Virus record (IMG/VR): IMGVR_UViG_3300017971_000820
Location: 1 to 21,780 of that record
Strand: one strand, 5' to 3'
Source: a virus
DNA: 21,780 nt
The position numbers and the translations under genes were made by a program. Under the pieces are notes generated by a model. It was not told the origin of the DNA, did no database searches, and saw nothing but the letters and a program-made list of their open reading frames with translations. The number at the start of each line of letters is the position of its first letter. Position 1 is the stretch's first letter. This document shows positions 1 to 8,011 of the stretch, one piece after another.

Positions 1-2
1 CC

Positions 3-203
3 CTGACCCCCGCTGTCCAGCAGGCGGCCAAGGTCAACGACGAAGCGGTGAGGGTTGCTGAATTCGCTCTGTGCCACGGGGCTTCCGTGGGTGCCATTCG
101 ACGGCATTATGGCACCCCCGACAGGGCGGCCATTTGGCGATCGTTGTGCAACTCGACTGACGAGTTCAACCTTGGGATCCCGGGAGGGGGTGATGGGAAT
201 TAA
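3..203 (+). CDS. C-terminal end of an upstream phage gene (partial)
   Basis: A frame open from the window edge encodes 66 residues and stops at TAA 201-203. It contains AVRVAEFALCHGASVGAIRR followed by a short Trp/Cys segment and ends in GIPGGGDGN. It overlaps the next gene's ATG at 193 by 11 nt, matching the tight packing of the whole operon. The other two frames hit stops within the first 60 bases. The segment is mostly helical in character and could hold a helix-turn-helix, but I do not recognise it. Function unknown. The coding call rests on the open frame, natural amino-acid composition and operon fit. Confidence 0.6.
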   Translation: MTPAVQQAAKVNDEAVRVAEFALCHGASVGAIRRHYGTPDRAAIWRSLCNSTDEFNLGIPGGGDGN

Positions 204-720
204 CTATACGGCACTGACGTCAGAGTTGACTGTTGACCCTTTGACCAGGGGTTACGCCGGCATGACAGACCAGCAAGCCGCTGACTCACTGAACGCTGTG
301 GATCGACCCAACGTGAATGGTCCCTATTCGGTTCTGTCTTACATGCTGAACAAGACCCACAAGACAGGCACCGGCACGGACCAAGAGTATACCAACATCC
401 TTGGTCGCCTGATCCATGCTGCAGGGGCAGATGCGGGTACAAGCCCATTTGGGCAGACTGACACCATGCTGCTGAAACAGAAGCATGCCTGCCAGGCGGT
501 GTTGTTCTGGCTTGAGTCCCCCCATGCAGAGGATTACGACCTCACGGATACCTCACTACCGTTGGGCCTTGTCAATGCGGCAGATGTGTTCAGCGTGTCA
601 CAGAAAACCGCTATTGAGGCGCTATCGCAGAATCGGATCAGTCGGGCTACAGAGTTGGCCAGTGATCTTCAATACAGCGGATTGATTACCGTTAGCCATG
701 TGGCAACGGCGAGGGCATAA
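193..720 (+). CDS. Conserved phage protein of unknown function, virion operon
   Basis: The protein has 175 residues. I chose ATG 193 rather than an in-frame start at 55 because a strong purine-rich Shine-Dalgarno (GGGAGGGGG) sits directly upstream and the protein then begins MGINYTALTSELTVDPLTRG. That N-terminus, with the following GYAGMTDQQAADSLN stretch, recurs in proteins encoded next to phage head and tail genes. The 46 residues before it look non-coding and overlap the upstream gene. Likely helical and cytoplasmic, with no signal peptide or membrane segment. A structural or assembly role is inferred from position only; the family has no assigned biochemical function that I know. Confidence 0.75.
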   Translation: MGINYTALTSELTVDPLTRGYAGMTDQQAADSLNAVDRPNVNGPYSVLSYMLNKTHKTGTGTDQEYTNILGRLIHAAGADAGTSPFGQTDTMLLKQKHACQAVLFWLESPHAEDYDLTDTSLPLGLVNAADVFSVSQKTAIEALSQNRISRATELASDLQYSGLITVSHVATARA

Positions 721-722
721 CA

Positions 723-1286
723 ATGGCCGACTCCTACGTTAAGTACGGTACACAGCTTCTATTCGCTGACCATGTGACAGACTTCGGTGCAGCACCGACC
801 ACTGCGGCAAACTCCCTGATTATCGGAACTCCAACTGACGTTCAGCTCGATCTAACTGGCGTGGCGGCGTCCGGTGGTGCAAGGCAGAGCGCCAAGACGG
901 CAGACCTGGGCGCTACCCACAGCGACATCTGGGAGGTGTCGGCCTGTCTTGAGTTTGAGGCGGCACCGACGGATGGCGGGGTTGTGACCTTCTACTGGGC
1001 TGAATCCCCAAGTGCCACTGCAGGTACGGGCAACCCGGCTGGCCTGACAGGCAGTGATGCAGCCTTTGTTGACACCACCGGCAACCTTGGGCAGATGAAG
1101 CGAATCGGCTCCCTGACAGTGCGAAACAACGTGATCAACATCGGTCATGTGGGACATGTGGTTGTGGATCATCGCTATGGGATCTTGGTGGTGGTGAACA
1201 ATGCTGACCAAGCTCTGCGCTCTACCGCGACGGCCATGGACGAGACGCACATCGTCATGAACGAGATTGTTTCCGGGGCGGTCTGA
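723..1286 (+). CDS. Putative virion structural protein
   Basis: This 187-residue protein starts MADSYVKYGTQLLFADHV, two bases after the upstream stop, with a GAGGG ribosome site at about 709-713. It is rich in Ala, Thr, Gly and Val with alternating beta-strand patterns, for example near residues 145-165 (VVVDHRYGILVVVNN). This fits a small beta-sandwich such as a decoration or tail-attachment protein. No cysteine motif, signal peptide or transmembrane segment is apparent. It is translationally coupled to the next gene (TGATG, 1 nt overlap). Virion role is inferred from context and fold character; the exact part is unknown. Confidence 0.65.
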   Translation: MADSYVKYGTQLLFADHVTDFGAAPTTAANSLIIGTPTDVQLDLTGVAASGGARQSAKTADLGATHSDIWEVSACLEFEAAPTDGGVVTFYWAESPSATAGTGNPAGLTGSDAAFVDTTGNLGQMKRIGSLTVRNNVINIGHVGHVVVDHRYGILVVVNNADQALRSTATAMDETHIVMNEIVSGAV

Positions 1287-2155
1287 TGACTGTAGTCCGT
1301 AGCGCAAGGGGCTTACATGCTATAGCGAGGCGCGAGCCATCGCTGCTGATCCCTAATGAGCAACCATCAGGGAATGTAACTCCGCCCGCCGATGACGTGC
1401 TGTCGTGGGCACCCTGGGAAGGTATGTTAGGTTTTGATCTGTCTGGTGACTACGCTGCTACAGCACACACAGGCGATCCGGCCATCGTGCAGTATGAGGG
1501 GGATTCAGCAGTTTATGCGGTCAATGACATCCTGCAGATAGGCCCAGCAGGCATTGACTTGTCCGGCGGCTATACGATCACATGGCGCGGTGAGATAACG
1601 TCATTCGACGATTGGGGGGGAGTGTTTGTGCTTCCTGCCAATTCCGGGGCTACAAACCATATTGTATTTCAGCGGAGTAGCTCAACAGCAGTGCTACGAA
1701 TATATCACGGAGTAACGTCAATAGACTTGTCAATAGCCACTACTGATCTGCAATCAGCGAAACATACCGTATCCATCACATGGGATGGCGCAAGAATACG
1801 CACTGTTTTAGACGGTGTGCTCAAAGATGATTTAGCCTTTACTACTACGCCAGACACAACGGGCGGAGTTGATGGGGTGTATCTGTTTTGCGAGAGAAAT
1901 CTTGATACTGCCTTTGGCACGGATGGGTACTGTACGGCATTCGAGGTTAAAGCGGAGCCGACGTCTGCGGCTGAGCTAGTTGACCAGCACCATCATTTGT
2001 ATCAGGACTGGAAGACGGCGAATGATTCTCCATATTTGATTTCAGTGGCGGCGGTAACCGCCGACGATGTTTTCTTCAAAAACCAAACCGACGAGATTTC
2101 CAACGGCGTCGGCCCGGTAACTGCCGCAAGACTTAATGGAGTGATAGTCACATGA
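1286..2155 (+). CDS. LamG / concanavalin A-like domain virion protein (putative adhesin)
   Basis: The 289-residue protein has a beta-rich core at about residues 45-235 that reads like a laminin G / concanavalin A-like jelly roll. Features include GGYTITWRGEI, HTVSITWDGARIRTVLDG and a late GYCTAFEVKAEP strand, as in Laminin_G_3-type lectin folds. The C-terminal 45 residues form a separate small domain. Such domains in tail proteins often bind glycans, so a host-surface or decoration adhesin is plausible but inferred. Its start overlaps the previous stop by 1 nt and its end overlaps the next ATG by 4 nt. Codon use is visibly more A+T-rich (many ATA, TTA, TTT) than in neighbours, suggesting modular acquisition. 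Confidence 0.65.
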   Translation: MTVVRSARGLHAIARREPSLLIPNEQPSGNVTPPADDVLSWAPWEGMLGFDLSGDYAATAHTGDPAIVQYEGDSAVYAVNDILQIGPAGIDLSGGYTITWRGEITSFDDWGGVFVLPANSGATNHIVFQRSSSTAVLRIYHGVTSIDLSIATTDLQSAKHTVSITWDGARIRTVLDGVLKDDLAFTTTPDTTGGVDGVYLFCERNLDTAFGTDGYCTAFEVKAEPTSAAELVDQHHHLYQDWKTANDSPYLISVAAVTADDVFFKNQTDEISNGVGPVTAARLNGVIVT

Positions 2156-3483
2156 GAATCCCCAGCGGTACTACCGACCAATACATCTACTTCGTAGCCG
2201 TAGATTCAACAGACCTCAAGACCCGTGAGACCGGCCTAACCACCTTCACTGTGTACCGGTCACGCAATGGAGGTATTGCTGCTGCGATGACCACGCCGAC
2301 AGTCAATGAGGTTGATGCGACCAACATGCCCGGTGTGTATGAACTGCTGCTCGATGAGGACATGACAATAGATGCGGGCGATGATTCGCAGGAAATGGTG
2401 TTCCACATCACCCAGGCGAGCATGGCACCTGTCACAAGAACCATCGAGCTGTATCGGTCCAAGATCACTGCAGGCAACACCCTCACCGTTGACGCCAGTG
2501 GCAATGTGACCCTGGCAGACTCCGTTACTCATGGCGGCTCTGGTGCGGTGATGAGTCTCGGTAGCGTAGTCATTGCACCTTCAGACGGTACCCCTAACAT
2601 CGATCTCGCCGGTTCCGGCAATGCCGATGGTATCACCTTCACTCGCTCCGGTTCTGGTAACCCGTTTGATACGAACGTGATGGCGCAGATCAATGCAGAG
2701 GTCGATACCGCTATCTCTGATGCTGCTCTTGCAACGGCTGCCGCATTGACCACTGTGGATACCAATGTCGATACGATCCTGGTGGACACCAATGAACTGC
2801 AGACGGATTGGGCGGACGGCGGCAGATTGGACTTGATCCTGGATGCGCGGGCGTCCCAGACCAGTGTGGACACCGTTGATACCAACGTGGACGCGATATT
2901 GGTGGATACCGGAACCACTCTGCCGGCTCAGATCAGCGGGCTCAACGATCCTACCGCGGCGGCCATTGCCGATGCAGTATGGGATGAGGCCACCGTGGGG
3001 CATACCACCGCCGGCACCTTCGGGGAACAGGTGAAGACGGACGTTGACGCGATTCTTGCGGACACCAACGAGCTGCAAGGGGACTGGGTCAATGGTGGCC
3101 GGCTCGATGTGATCCTGGATGAGTTGACCACCCAGGGTGACACCAATGAGACGAAGCTGGATACCATCGATACCAACGTGGATGCGATCCTGGTGGACAC
3201 GGCGTCTATAGGCATAACCAAGAACGCGGCATTCTCGAACTTCGAATTCCTTATGGTGCTGACTTCGGACCACTACACCGCCGGCACCGGTTTGACGGTT
3301 ACCGGACAGCGAAGCATCGATGGTGGGGGGTTTACCAACATCAGCGGTGCCATTGCCGAAGTGGGGAGCGGTGTGTATCAGGTGGATCTGCTGGCGGCCG
3401 ATACGAACGGTGATGTGATTACCTACAAGTTCTCTGCCGCAACTGCGGATGACACCATCGTTACGGTGAAGACACGGGCATGA
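2152..3483 (+). CDS. Fibre-like tail protein with DTNVDAIL repeats
   Basis: The protein has 443 residues. Residues 1-100 form a beta domain common in phage tail proteins (IYFVAVDSTDLKTRETGL ... MPGVYELLLDEDMTI). The middle, about 200-350, carries four copies of a DTNVDAILVDT heptad-like repeat, two followed by NELQxDWxxGGRLDxILD. These suggest a trimeric coiled-coil shaft. A PTAAAIADAVWDEAT segment typical of phage fibres lies between copies two and three. The last 85 residues (FLMVLTSDHYTAGTGLTVTG ... GVYQVDLLAADTNGD) resemble the N-terminal domain, suggesting duplicated caps. Start overlaps upstream by 4 nt (ATGA). A tail or baseplate fibre component is the best guess. Confidence 0.7.
   Translation: MRIPSGTTDQYIYFVAVDSTDLKTRETGLTTFTVYRSRNGGIAAAMTTPTVNEVDATNMPGVYELLLDEDMTIDAGDDSQEMVFHITQASMAPVTRTIELYRSKITAGNTLTVDASGNVTLADSVTHGGSGAVMSLGSVVIAPSDGTPNIDLAGSGNADGITFTRSGSGNPFDTNVMAQINAEVDTAISDAALATAAALTTVDTNVDTILVDTNELQTDWADGGRLDLILDARASQTSVDTVDTNVDAILVDTGTTLPAQISGLNDPTAAAIADAVWDEATVGHTTAGTFGEQVKTDVDAILADTNELQGDWVNGGRLDVILDELTTQGDTNETKLDTIDTNVDAILVDTASIGITKNAAFSNFEFLMVLTSDHYTAGTGLTVTGQRSIDGGGFTNISGAIAEVGSGVYQVDLLAADTNGDVITYKFSAATADDTIVTVKTRA
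2755..3201 (+). repeat. In-frame coding repeats (four DTNVDAIL units)
   Basis: Four degenerate units at about 2755, 2875, 3040 and 3166 encode V/D-T-N-V-D-A-I-L-V/A-D-T. Two are followed by an NELQ-DW--GGRLD-ILD extension. Units are 8 to 15 codons long and separated by unequal coding segments. The repeats preserve protein sequence rather than identical DNA, so selection acts on the coiled-coil shaft. This is not a CRISPR array. Confidence 0.75.
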
Positions 3484-3641
3484 TAATCGACTGGCGCTCA
3501 AGGATGACATTCGTTGGCGGGTTCTTCTTCCGCCATGCGATTGCCGTGGAACCGGAATCCCCATGGACGGAGATAACTCCGGACGATTCCACCTGGACCG
3601 CCCAAGACCCCGACGATTCTGTGTGGACGGAGATCCCTTGA
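3480..3641 (+). CDS. Small Trp-repeat phage protein (53 aa)
   Basis: ATG 3480 overlaps the previous stop (ATGATAA context) and the frame runs 53 codons to TGA 3641. The next gene's ATG follows immediately as TGATG. The C-terminal half carries three imperfect copies of a Trp-Thr unit: SPWTEITPDD, STWTAQDPDD and SVWTEIP. This acidic Trp-rich repeat occurs in tiny proteins of phage virion operons, but no function is known to me. The N-terminal half has a short aromatic stretch (FVGGFFFRHAIAV). Coding support is the perfect start/stop coupling on both sides and the internal protein repeat. Confidence 0.65.
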   Translation: MIIDWRSRMTFVGGFFFRHAIAVEPESPWTEITPDDSTWTAQDPDDSVWTEIP

Positions 3642-3769
3642 TGCCGGCGAAGACAAAGAGACAGCAGCGGTTCATGGGAATGTGCAGCACCCCGGCAGGA
3701 AGAAAGAAGGCCAAGGGTAAATGCCCATCGATGAAAGTGGCGAAGAAGTACCGCAAGAAGGCTAAGTGA
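3641..3769 (+). CDS. Small lysine-rich phage protein (DUF3008-like)
   Basis: This 42-residue, very basic protein starts MPAKTKRQQRFMGM and ends VAKKYRKKAK. The MPAKSK-QQRFMGM type N-terminus is characteristic of small phage proteins often annotated DUF3008-like, found in late operons. Here the middle differs, with two cysteines (CSTPAGRKKAKGKC). Its start is set by TGATG overlap with the upstream stop; the frame extends upstream, but that part overlaps a better gene. The charge suggests nucleic-acid contact, for example with packaged DNA, but that is inference. Confidence 0.7.
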   Translation: MPAKTKRQQRFMGMCSTPAGRKKAKGKCPSMKVAKKYRKKAK

Positions 3770-4251
3770 TGGCATGCAATACTTGGTGTTCATACACTGG
3801 TGAAATTCCGACCAAGGGTGACCCGGAAAGTCGCCTAGACGATTGGGTGGTTAATGTGTCTGACTTCAGTAATCTCTTGACGGACGGAATAAACAAACTC
3901 GTTTGGGGCGGGGGTGCTGAGTCTTTCACGCTGCCAACCCAATACTGGATTTCCTGCCACAGCACTCTTTCGACCGAGACGGGGCCGGGCACCGAGTTGT
4001 CCGGTAACAACTACGGACGGATGCAGGTGTTGCTTGAAAAGGTGACAGACCGGAAATGGGCAACGAGTGCAGATGTATCGAGTCAGTCGGCATCGGCCGA
4101 CTGGGATCCGATCCTGTCTCTGGGCGTTTATGACGCTCAGACCGGGGGCCGCTATCTCGGGTATGGTACTTTGTCGGTACCGAAGATAATCCTGACCAGT
4201 CAGGTGTTTTTCATCGGTCAGGGTAACTTCACCCTAGAGTTCCTGGTATGA
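3769..4251 (+). CDS. Phage tail-fibre family protein (Gp80-like)
   Basis: The 160-residue protein has a C-terminal half that matches a widespread short phage tail-fibre family: GTELSGNNYGRMQV, then ADWDPILSLGVYDAQTGG, then YGTLSVPKIIL and a closing beta strand. In that family the layout is W/Y-rich N-terminus, GTE-x-SGGGYAR-like strand, then a beta-sandwich reading ...FGIFDAATGGNLL. I chose ATG 3769 (TGATG coupling); a GTG at 3766 is immediately upstream in frame. It lies between structural genes and is translationally coupled to the next gene by ATGA. Virion localisation is inferred from the family and context. Confidence 0.65.
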   Translation: MACNTWCSYTGEIPTKGDPESRLDDWVVNVSDFSNLLTDGINKLVWGGGAESFTLPTQYWISCHSTLSTETGPGTELSGNNYGRMQVLLEKVTDRKWATSADVSSQSASADWDPILSLGVYDAQTGGRYLGYGTLSVPKIILTSQVFFIGQGNFTLEFLV

Positions 4252-5525
4252 CGAGGCCTAATTTCACACCGGATCCTCCACCCGAAGGGGCAGACTCGGC
4301 CGAGTTGACGGCGTGGTTCATGGATCAACTCAACCGGATCGCGGACTGGTGGCCGCCGGACTACGATGCTCGGTTGGCGGCTCTGGAGACTCGGAACACT
4401 GTCAACGCGGGAACTTTTCCACTCAACACCCGGGTGGCGATAGGCATCACCGTAACCGATGTACCAGCGTTGAACTGCGGTGAGGGGTCAGTGGCGGAGA
4501 TAGCAAGTACGCCTTTCTATAACCCTATTGGAATCATGTACGCAAATACCGCGGATCGAGTGGTGTTGTTTTCCACTAACGTCGTAACCACCCCGTCTCG
4601 GATTGTAGAAGTTAATCCCAACACCGGTGCCGTCACTGATCTTCACAATGTGACAGGTGAAGTTATTTACGGTGTCGTGTGTTCCCCCACCGGCTCAATA
4701 AGTACGGCTGATCGGGTTATTTGGATGGAAGGCGGCTTTGGTTCAACCATCTACTTCAAATGTTACACATTGGCACCTTGGACAATGGTGTGGGAAGTGA
4801 GTTTGTCATACGGGGGGTCTTTCAGCGGGATTGCGGGGGAGAGCAATAGCTCAATACTGGTGAAAGGGAGTCTTGGGATGCGGTATGTTAATAAAGCAAC
4901 GGGGGGTAACAGTGCCGACATAACACCAGATGCTGGTTACTCACTACCGTCTAACTTCCATGCGGCATACCTTTTACCACATGCCTATGATTGGCAGTTC
5001 ATCATAAAGGAAACCGCCACTAACGATTACCATGTTGTAGAGGTTCCAAACGGGCATTCGAGTATAGGGGCCAGCGACATCGTTGAGACTCTTTCTGTCG
5101 GAAGTGCTACCGATTTGGTGTATGGGGGAGCCCCGGTTGTAGATTCAGACGGTAATGTGTATTGGCCCATCATTTCGCCCCAAATGCAGGCCGCAGAAGG
5201 AGAGTCCCATTCAACATTTATTTTGCGAGTAAATGCTTCAAAAGTTCACGACAGAACATGGGGATTTAGTACAACAGGGATATCATCCTTCGGTGCAACT
5301 AATCTTGGGGTTCTGACATACCAAGAAGATCGAGACGTCATTCTCTGTTGTACCAGTAATAAGGTTCAGCAATACCATATCCCAACCAACACTTGGTCAG
5401 AATGTACCCCAAGCGGGGTGGATGATAATATCTTCGGTGCGGCCTATGTCGGGAATGATACGCTTTGGACTCAGAAGACTTCAGACACCAATAATGTAGG
5501 TGCCTGGGAATTCACGATTTATTAA
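4248..5525 (+). CDS. Putative receptor-binding tail protein, beta-propeller-like
   Basis: The protein has 425 residues. The first 50 form a proline-rich and helical adaptor (PDPPPEGADSAELTAWF, then DARLAALETRN) as in phage tail proteins that dock by their N-terminus. From about 65 to the end it is a chain of beta strands with blade-like units, such as RIVEVNPNTGAVTDLHNV, DRVIWMEGG and VQQYHIPTNTWSE, suggesting a six- or seven-bladed propeller. Such a head could bind or process a host surface ligand; no catalytic motif is recognised. Base composition is more A+T-rich than flanking genes, which fits frequent exchange of receptor-binding modules. Overlaps upstream by 4 nt (ATGA). Confidence 0.6.
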   Translation: MTRPNFTPDPPPEGADSAELTAWFMDQLNRIADWWPPDYDARLAALETRNTVNAGTFPLNTRVAIGITVTDVPALNCGEGSVAEIASTPFYNPIGIMYANTADRVVLFSTNVVTTPSRIVEVNPNTGAVTDLHNVTGEVIYGVVCSPTGSISTADRVIWMEGGFGSTIYFKCYTLAPWTMVWEVSLSYGGSFSGIAGESNSSILVKGSLGMRYVNKATGGNSADITPDAGYSLPSNFHAAYLLPHAYDWQFIIKETATNDYHVVEVPNGHSSIGASDIVETLSVGSATDLVYGGAPVVDSDGNVYWPIISPQMQAAEGESHSTFILRVNASKVHDRTWGFSTTGISSFGATNLGVLTYQEDRDVILCCTSNKVQQYHIPTNTWSECTPSGVDDNIFGAAYVGNDTLWTQKTSDTNNVGAWEFTIY

Positions 5526-5534
5526 GGAGGCGAC

Positions 5535-6440
5535 ATGGCTATTGAAGGCGCAAGTTACCCGAGCGGTCTTGATCCGGCGACATACGGGCCATTCGGAACG
5601 AGTGATCCCGCCGAAGGCGATGACTTCATCAAGAATACTCGGGAGATCCTGAAGAACACCTTCGCGAATATCTCGGGTGCGGTGACCGCCACCCAAGACG
5701 AGATGAACTACCTGGATTTGACCGCCCTCGGAACGGCTCAGAATTCCAAGGCGATCACGGTCGGGGCAACCGGCGGATGCGATGCTTCGGCGGTGACATG
5801 GTCGAACCTCGGCACTGTCACCACGGTAGACATCAACGGCGGCTCCGTCGATGGTGCCTCAGTGGGTACAGCCTCCCCATCATCCGGTATTTTCACCGTC
5901 CTGCAGTCAACCGTGAACTTCTCCCTGGCCACCGGTTCGACGGTCACCGCGATCCTGGACGAGGACGCGATGTCCACGAACTCTGCCACTGCGCTGGCCA
6001 CACAGCAGAGCATCAAGGCATATGTGGACGCGCAGACCGGGGCAATCTCATCGGGCGTCATCGCACAATTGCAATCGAACTACGCCGCCAGCTACACGGT
6101 CACCGGCACCTATGCCGACGCGGTTTCGCAGAGCATTACCCCATCGTCCGCCTCGAACAAGGTGAAAGTCACGATCACGGGCTACATTACTCTGGCGGCA
6201 TCCCAGAACTGTACGGCGCTCTGGAAGGTGCAGAAGGCCGGGGTGGATCTACTGAGTGAGGTTTCCCACTACCTCGCCAACGGTGCTGCTGAGGTCGAAG
6301 CTGTACCGATCAGCGTCAGTTACGTTGACTCGCCGGCCACCACTGAAGCGAAGACATACGCTCTGCAGATGTACTACACCGGCACCAATGCCCCTACTGG
6401 TACGCACCTATCAATCGTTCTGGAGGAAATCACGGTATGA
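5535..6440 (+). CDS. Phage tail fibre protein
   Basis: The 301-residue protein has a strong AAGGAGG site at 5524-5530 overlapping the upstream stop codon and 4 nt before ATG, the best ribosome site in the late operon. The N-terminal part (about 20-75) has the fibre signature DFIKNTREILKNTFANISG and ATQDEMNYLDLTALGTAQNS. Around 145-170 lies SATALATQQSIKAYVDAQTG, a trimerising fibre motif shared by many phage fibres. The C-terminal 110 residues are beta-rich and probably form the distal tip. The strong ribosome site suggests high expression. No enzymatic motif or S74 chaperone domain is present at its end. Confidence 0.8.
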   Translation: MAIEGASYPSGLDPATYGPFGTSDPAEGDDFIKNTREILKNTFANISGAVTATQDEMNYLDLTALGTAQNSKAITVGATGGCDASAVTWSNLGTVTTVDINGGSVDGASVGTASPSSGIFTVLQSTVNFSLATGSTVTAILDEDAMSTNSATALATQQSIKAYVDAQTGAISSGVIAQLQSNYAASYTVTGTYADAVSQSITPSSASNKVKVTITGYITLAASQNCTALWKVQKAGVDLLSEVSHYLANGAAEVEAVPISVSYVDSPATTEAKTYALQMYYTGTNAPTGTHLSIVLEEITV

Positions 6441-8011
6441 GCCAGACCGGGAAAGTAGAGGGACTGGGTGTTGTCGGCTATGTGGCCGACTTGGAGCCTG
6501 TCGATCTACCCCCGAACGCATGGAGCTTTCTTCAGAATGTCCGGTGCAAGGATGGCAGCATTCACAGCTTCGATGGTTCCGAGACGGTGGACACGATCAC
6601 GCCAGCACCAGATACCATTGAGAAGGTGCAGGTGGGTGAATCCTCGCATCTGGTTTATGCGGCCGGCACCAAGATCTACTCATGGATCGATGGGACGGAA
6701 ACCGACATCAGTCTGCGAGATTACAACGCAGGCAGCCGGTGGGATTCGTGCAACTTGGGTGGTGTCGCAATCTTCACGACGATTGCCGACAATCCCCAAT
6801 ACTGGGGCGGGGAAGGATCTTGTGTCGATCTACCCTACAACGCGGATACGGGATGCACATGGTCCTCCGTAGGGATGACGGCATCGGTTATCCGCCCGTT
6901 CAAGAACTACCTGTTCGCCCTGGACGTAAACGATTGCTCGGGTCGGAATCGCCGCCGGCTTGTCTGGAGTCATCCCGCGGATCCCGGGACCGTCCCTGTA
7001 ACATGGGACATCACCGACGCGACGAAAGACGCTGGCGATCACTCCCTGACCAAAACGCCGGGTGCGATTCTCGACGGTCTGGTTCTCCGAGACACGCTGC
7101 AGATCTACAAAGAGGATGCGATCTACAGCGTGACCTTTACCGGTGGCACCTATGTCTTCAATTTCCGATTGGTCTCCAGCAGCCACGGTCTTTATGCGAG
7201 GAACTGTGTCTGCGACATCGGCGGTAAGCATGTCTTCGTGGGCAAGGGCGACATCTACCTTTACGACGGGGTGAACATCAACTCCATCGCAGATCGGCGC
7301 GTCCGCGATCTGTTTTTCGGTGGGGTGAATCGAAGCACCTATGACGAAACCTTCGTCGTCTTCCATGAGAAGGCCAATGAAGTCTGGCTGTGCTACCCGT
7401 CCACTTCCGTGACGGGCACCGTGTGCGATAAAGCCTTGGTCTGGAGTGTGGAAGACAACACCTGGAGCCCGCGGGATATACCCGAGGCGAGGACGGCAAT
7501 CCACACCGTGGTGAAGCGTTCCAGTGCGTACACCTGGGACACCCTGCCTTACGCCACATGGAACGACTGGGGCACTACTCCCCCGACACCCACATGGACG
7601 TCTTGGGACGGGCTGACGGACAGTGAGCCGATCTTCGAGTCACTGATCCTGGCCGGATCGGGAAAGCTGTATGAGATGGACCGGACGAACCAGGACGATG
7701 GTGTAAACATCACCTGTATTGCCCGAAGGACGCATCTGGATCTCGGGGATACCGGCGATTGGCACATGGTGACCACGATCCGCCCGAAAGCGACGGGATC
7801 GGCGTTTCGCGTCCGGGTCGGAATGCACGACGTCATCAATGATGCGGTTTCCTGGAGCGACTATCAAACATTCACACCGGGGACGGATTACAAGCTAAAC
7901 TTCCGGGTAACCGGTCGCCTTCACGCCATTGAGTTTTCATCGATCACCGCGGCTACTTGGGAGATTTCCGGTTATGAATTCGACTATGCGTTTGCCGGGA
8001 GGCGTTCGTGA
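6437..8011 (+). CDS. Phage tail nozzle / tail-tube-like propeller protein
   Basis: The 524-residue protein begins SQTGKVEGLGVVGYVADLEP followed by LPPNAWSFLQNVRCKDGSI. This matches podoviral tail structural proteins in which a beta-propeller barrel forms the tail nozzle. Internal strands include NPQYWGG, RPFKNYLFALDV, LQIYKEDAIYSV, HGLYARNCVCDIGGKHVFVG and KALVWSVEDNTWSPRDIPEA. The IYKED...S.HGLYA segment is typical of this group. It starts 4 nt inside the preceding fibre gene and ends 4 nt into the next (GTGA). Assignment to a nozzle rather than another propeller protein is inferred from the pattern and from the ejection-type genes that follow. Confidence 0.6.
   Translation: MSQTGKVEGLGVVGYVADLEPVDLPPNAWSFLQNVRCKDGSIHSFDGSETVDTITPAPDTIEKVQVGESSHLVYAAGTKIYSWIDGTETDISLRDYNAGSRWDSCNLGGVAIFTTIADNPQYWGGEGSCVDLPYNADTGCTWSSVGMTASVIRPFKNYLFALDVNDCSGRNRRRLVWSHPADPGTVPVTWDITDATKDAGDHSLTKTPGAILDGLVLRDTLQIYKEDAIYSVTFTGGTYVFNFRLVSSSHGLYARNCVCDIGGKHVFVGKGDIYLYDGVNINSIADRRVRDLFFGGVNRSTYDETFVVFHEKANEVWLCYPSTSVTGTVCDKALVWSVEDNTWSPRDIPEARTAIHTVVKRSSAYTWDTLPYATWNDWGTTPPTPTWTSWDGLTDSEPIFESLILAGSGKLYEMDRTNQDDGVNITCIARRTHLDLGDTGDWHMVTTIRPKATGSAFRVRVGMHDVINDAVSWSDYQTFTPGTDYKLNFRVTGRLHAIEFSSITAATWEISGYEFDYAFAGRRS

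Noticed and set aside
2755-3201. Possible CRISPR-like or minisatellite repeat
   Set aside because: The repeats are in frame, degenerate at synonymous positions and unevenly spaced; they encode a coiled-coil shaft.
2581-3756. Long open frame of 391 codons on the minus strand
   Set aside because: It is antisense to the fibre-like gene and is kept open by the Asp/Thr-rich repeat codons. Its product is rich in His, Arg, Gly and Ile as expected of a shadow frame, with no motif.
4248-6440. Diversity-generating retroelement acting on the tail genes
   Set aside because: No reverse transcriptase gene or near-identical template/variable repeat pair is visible in the window.
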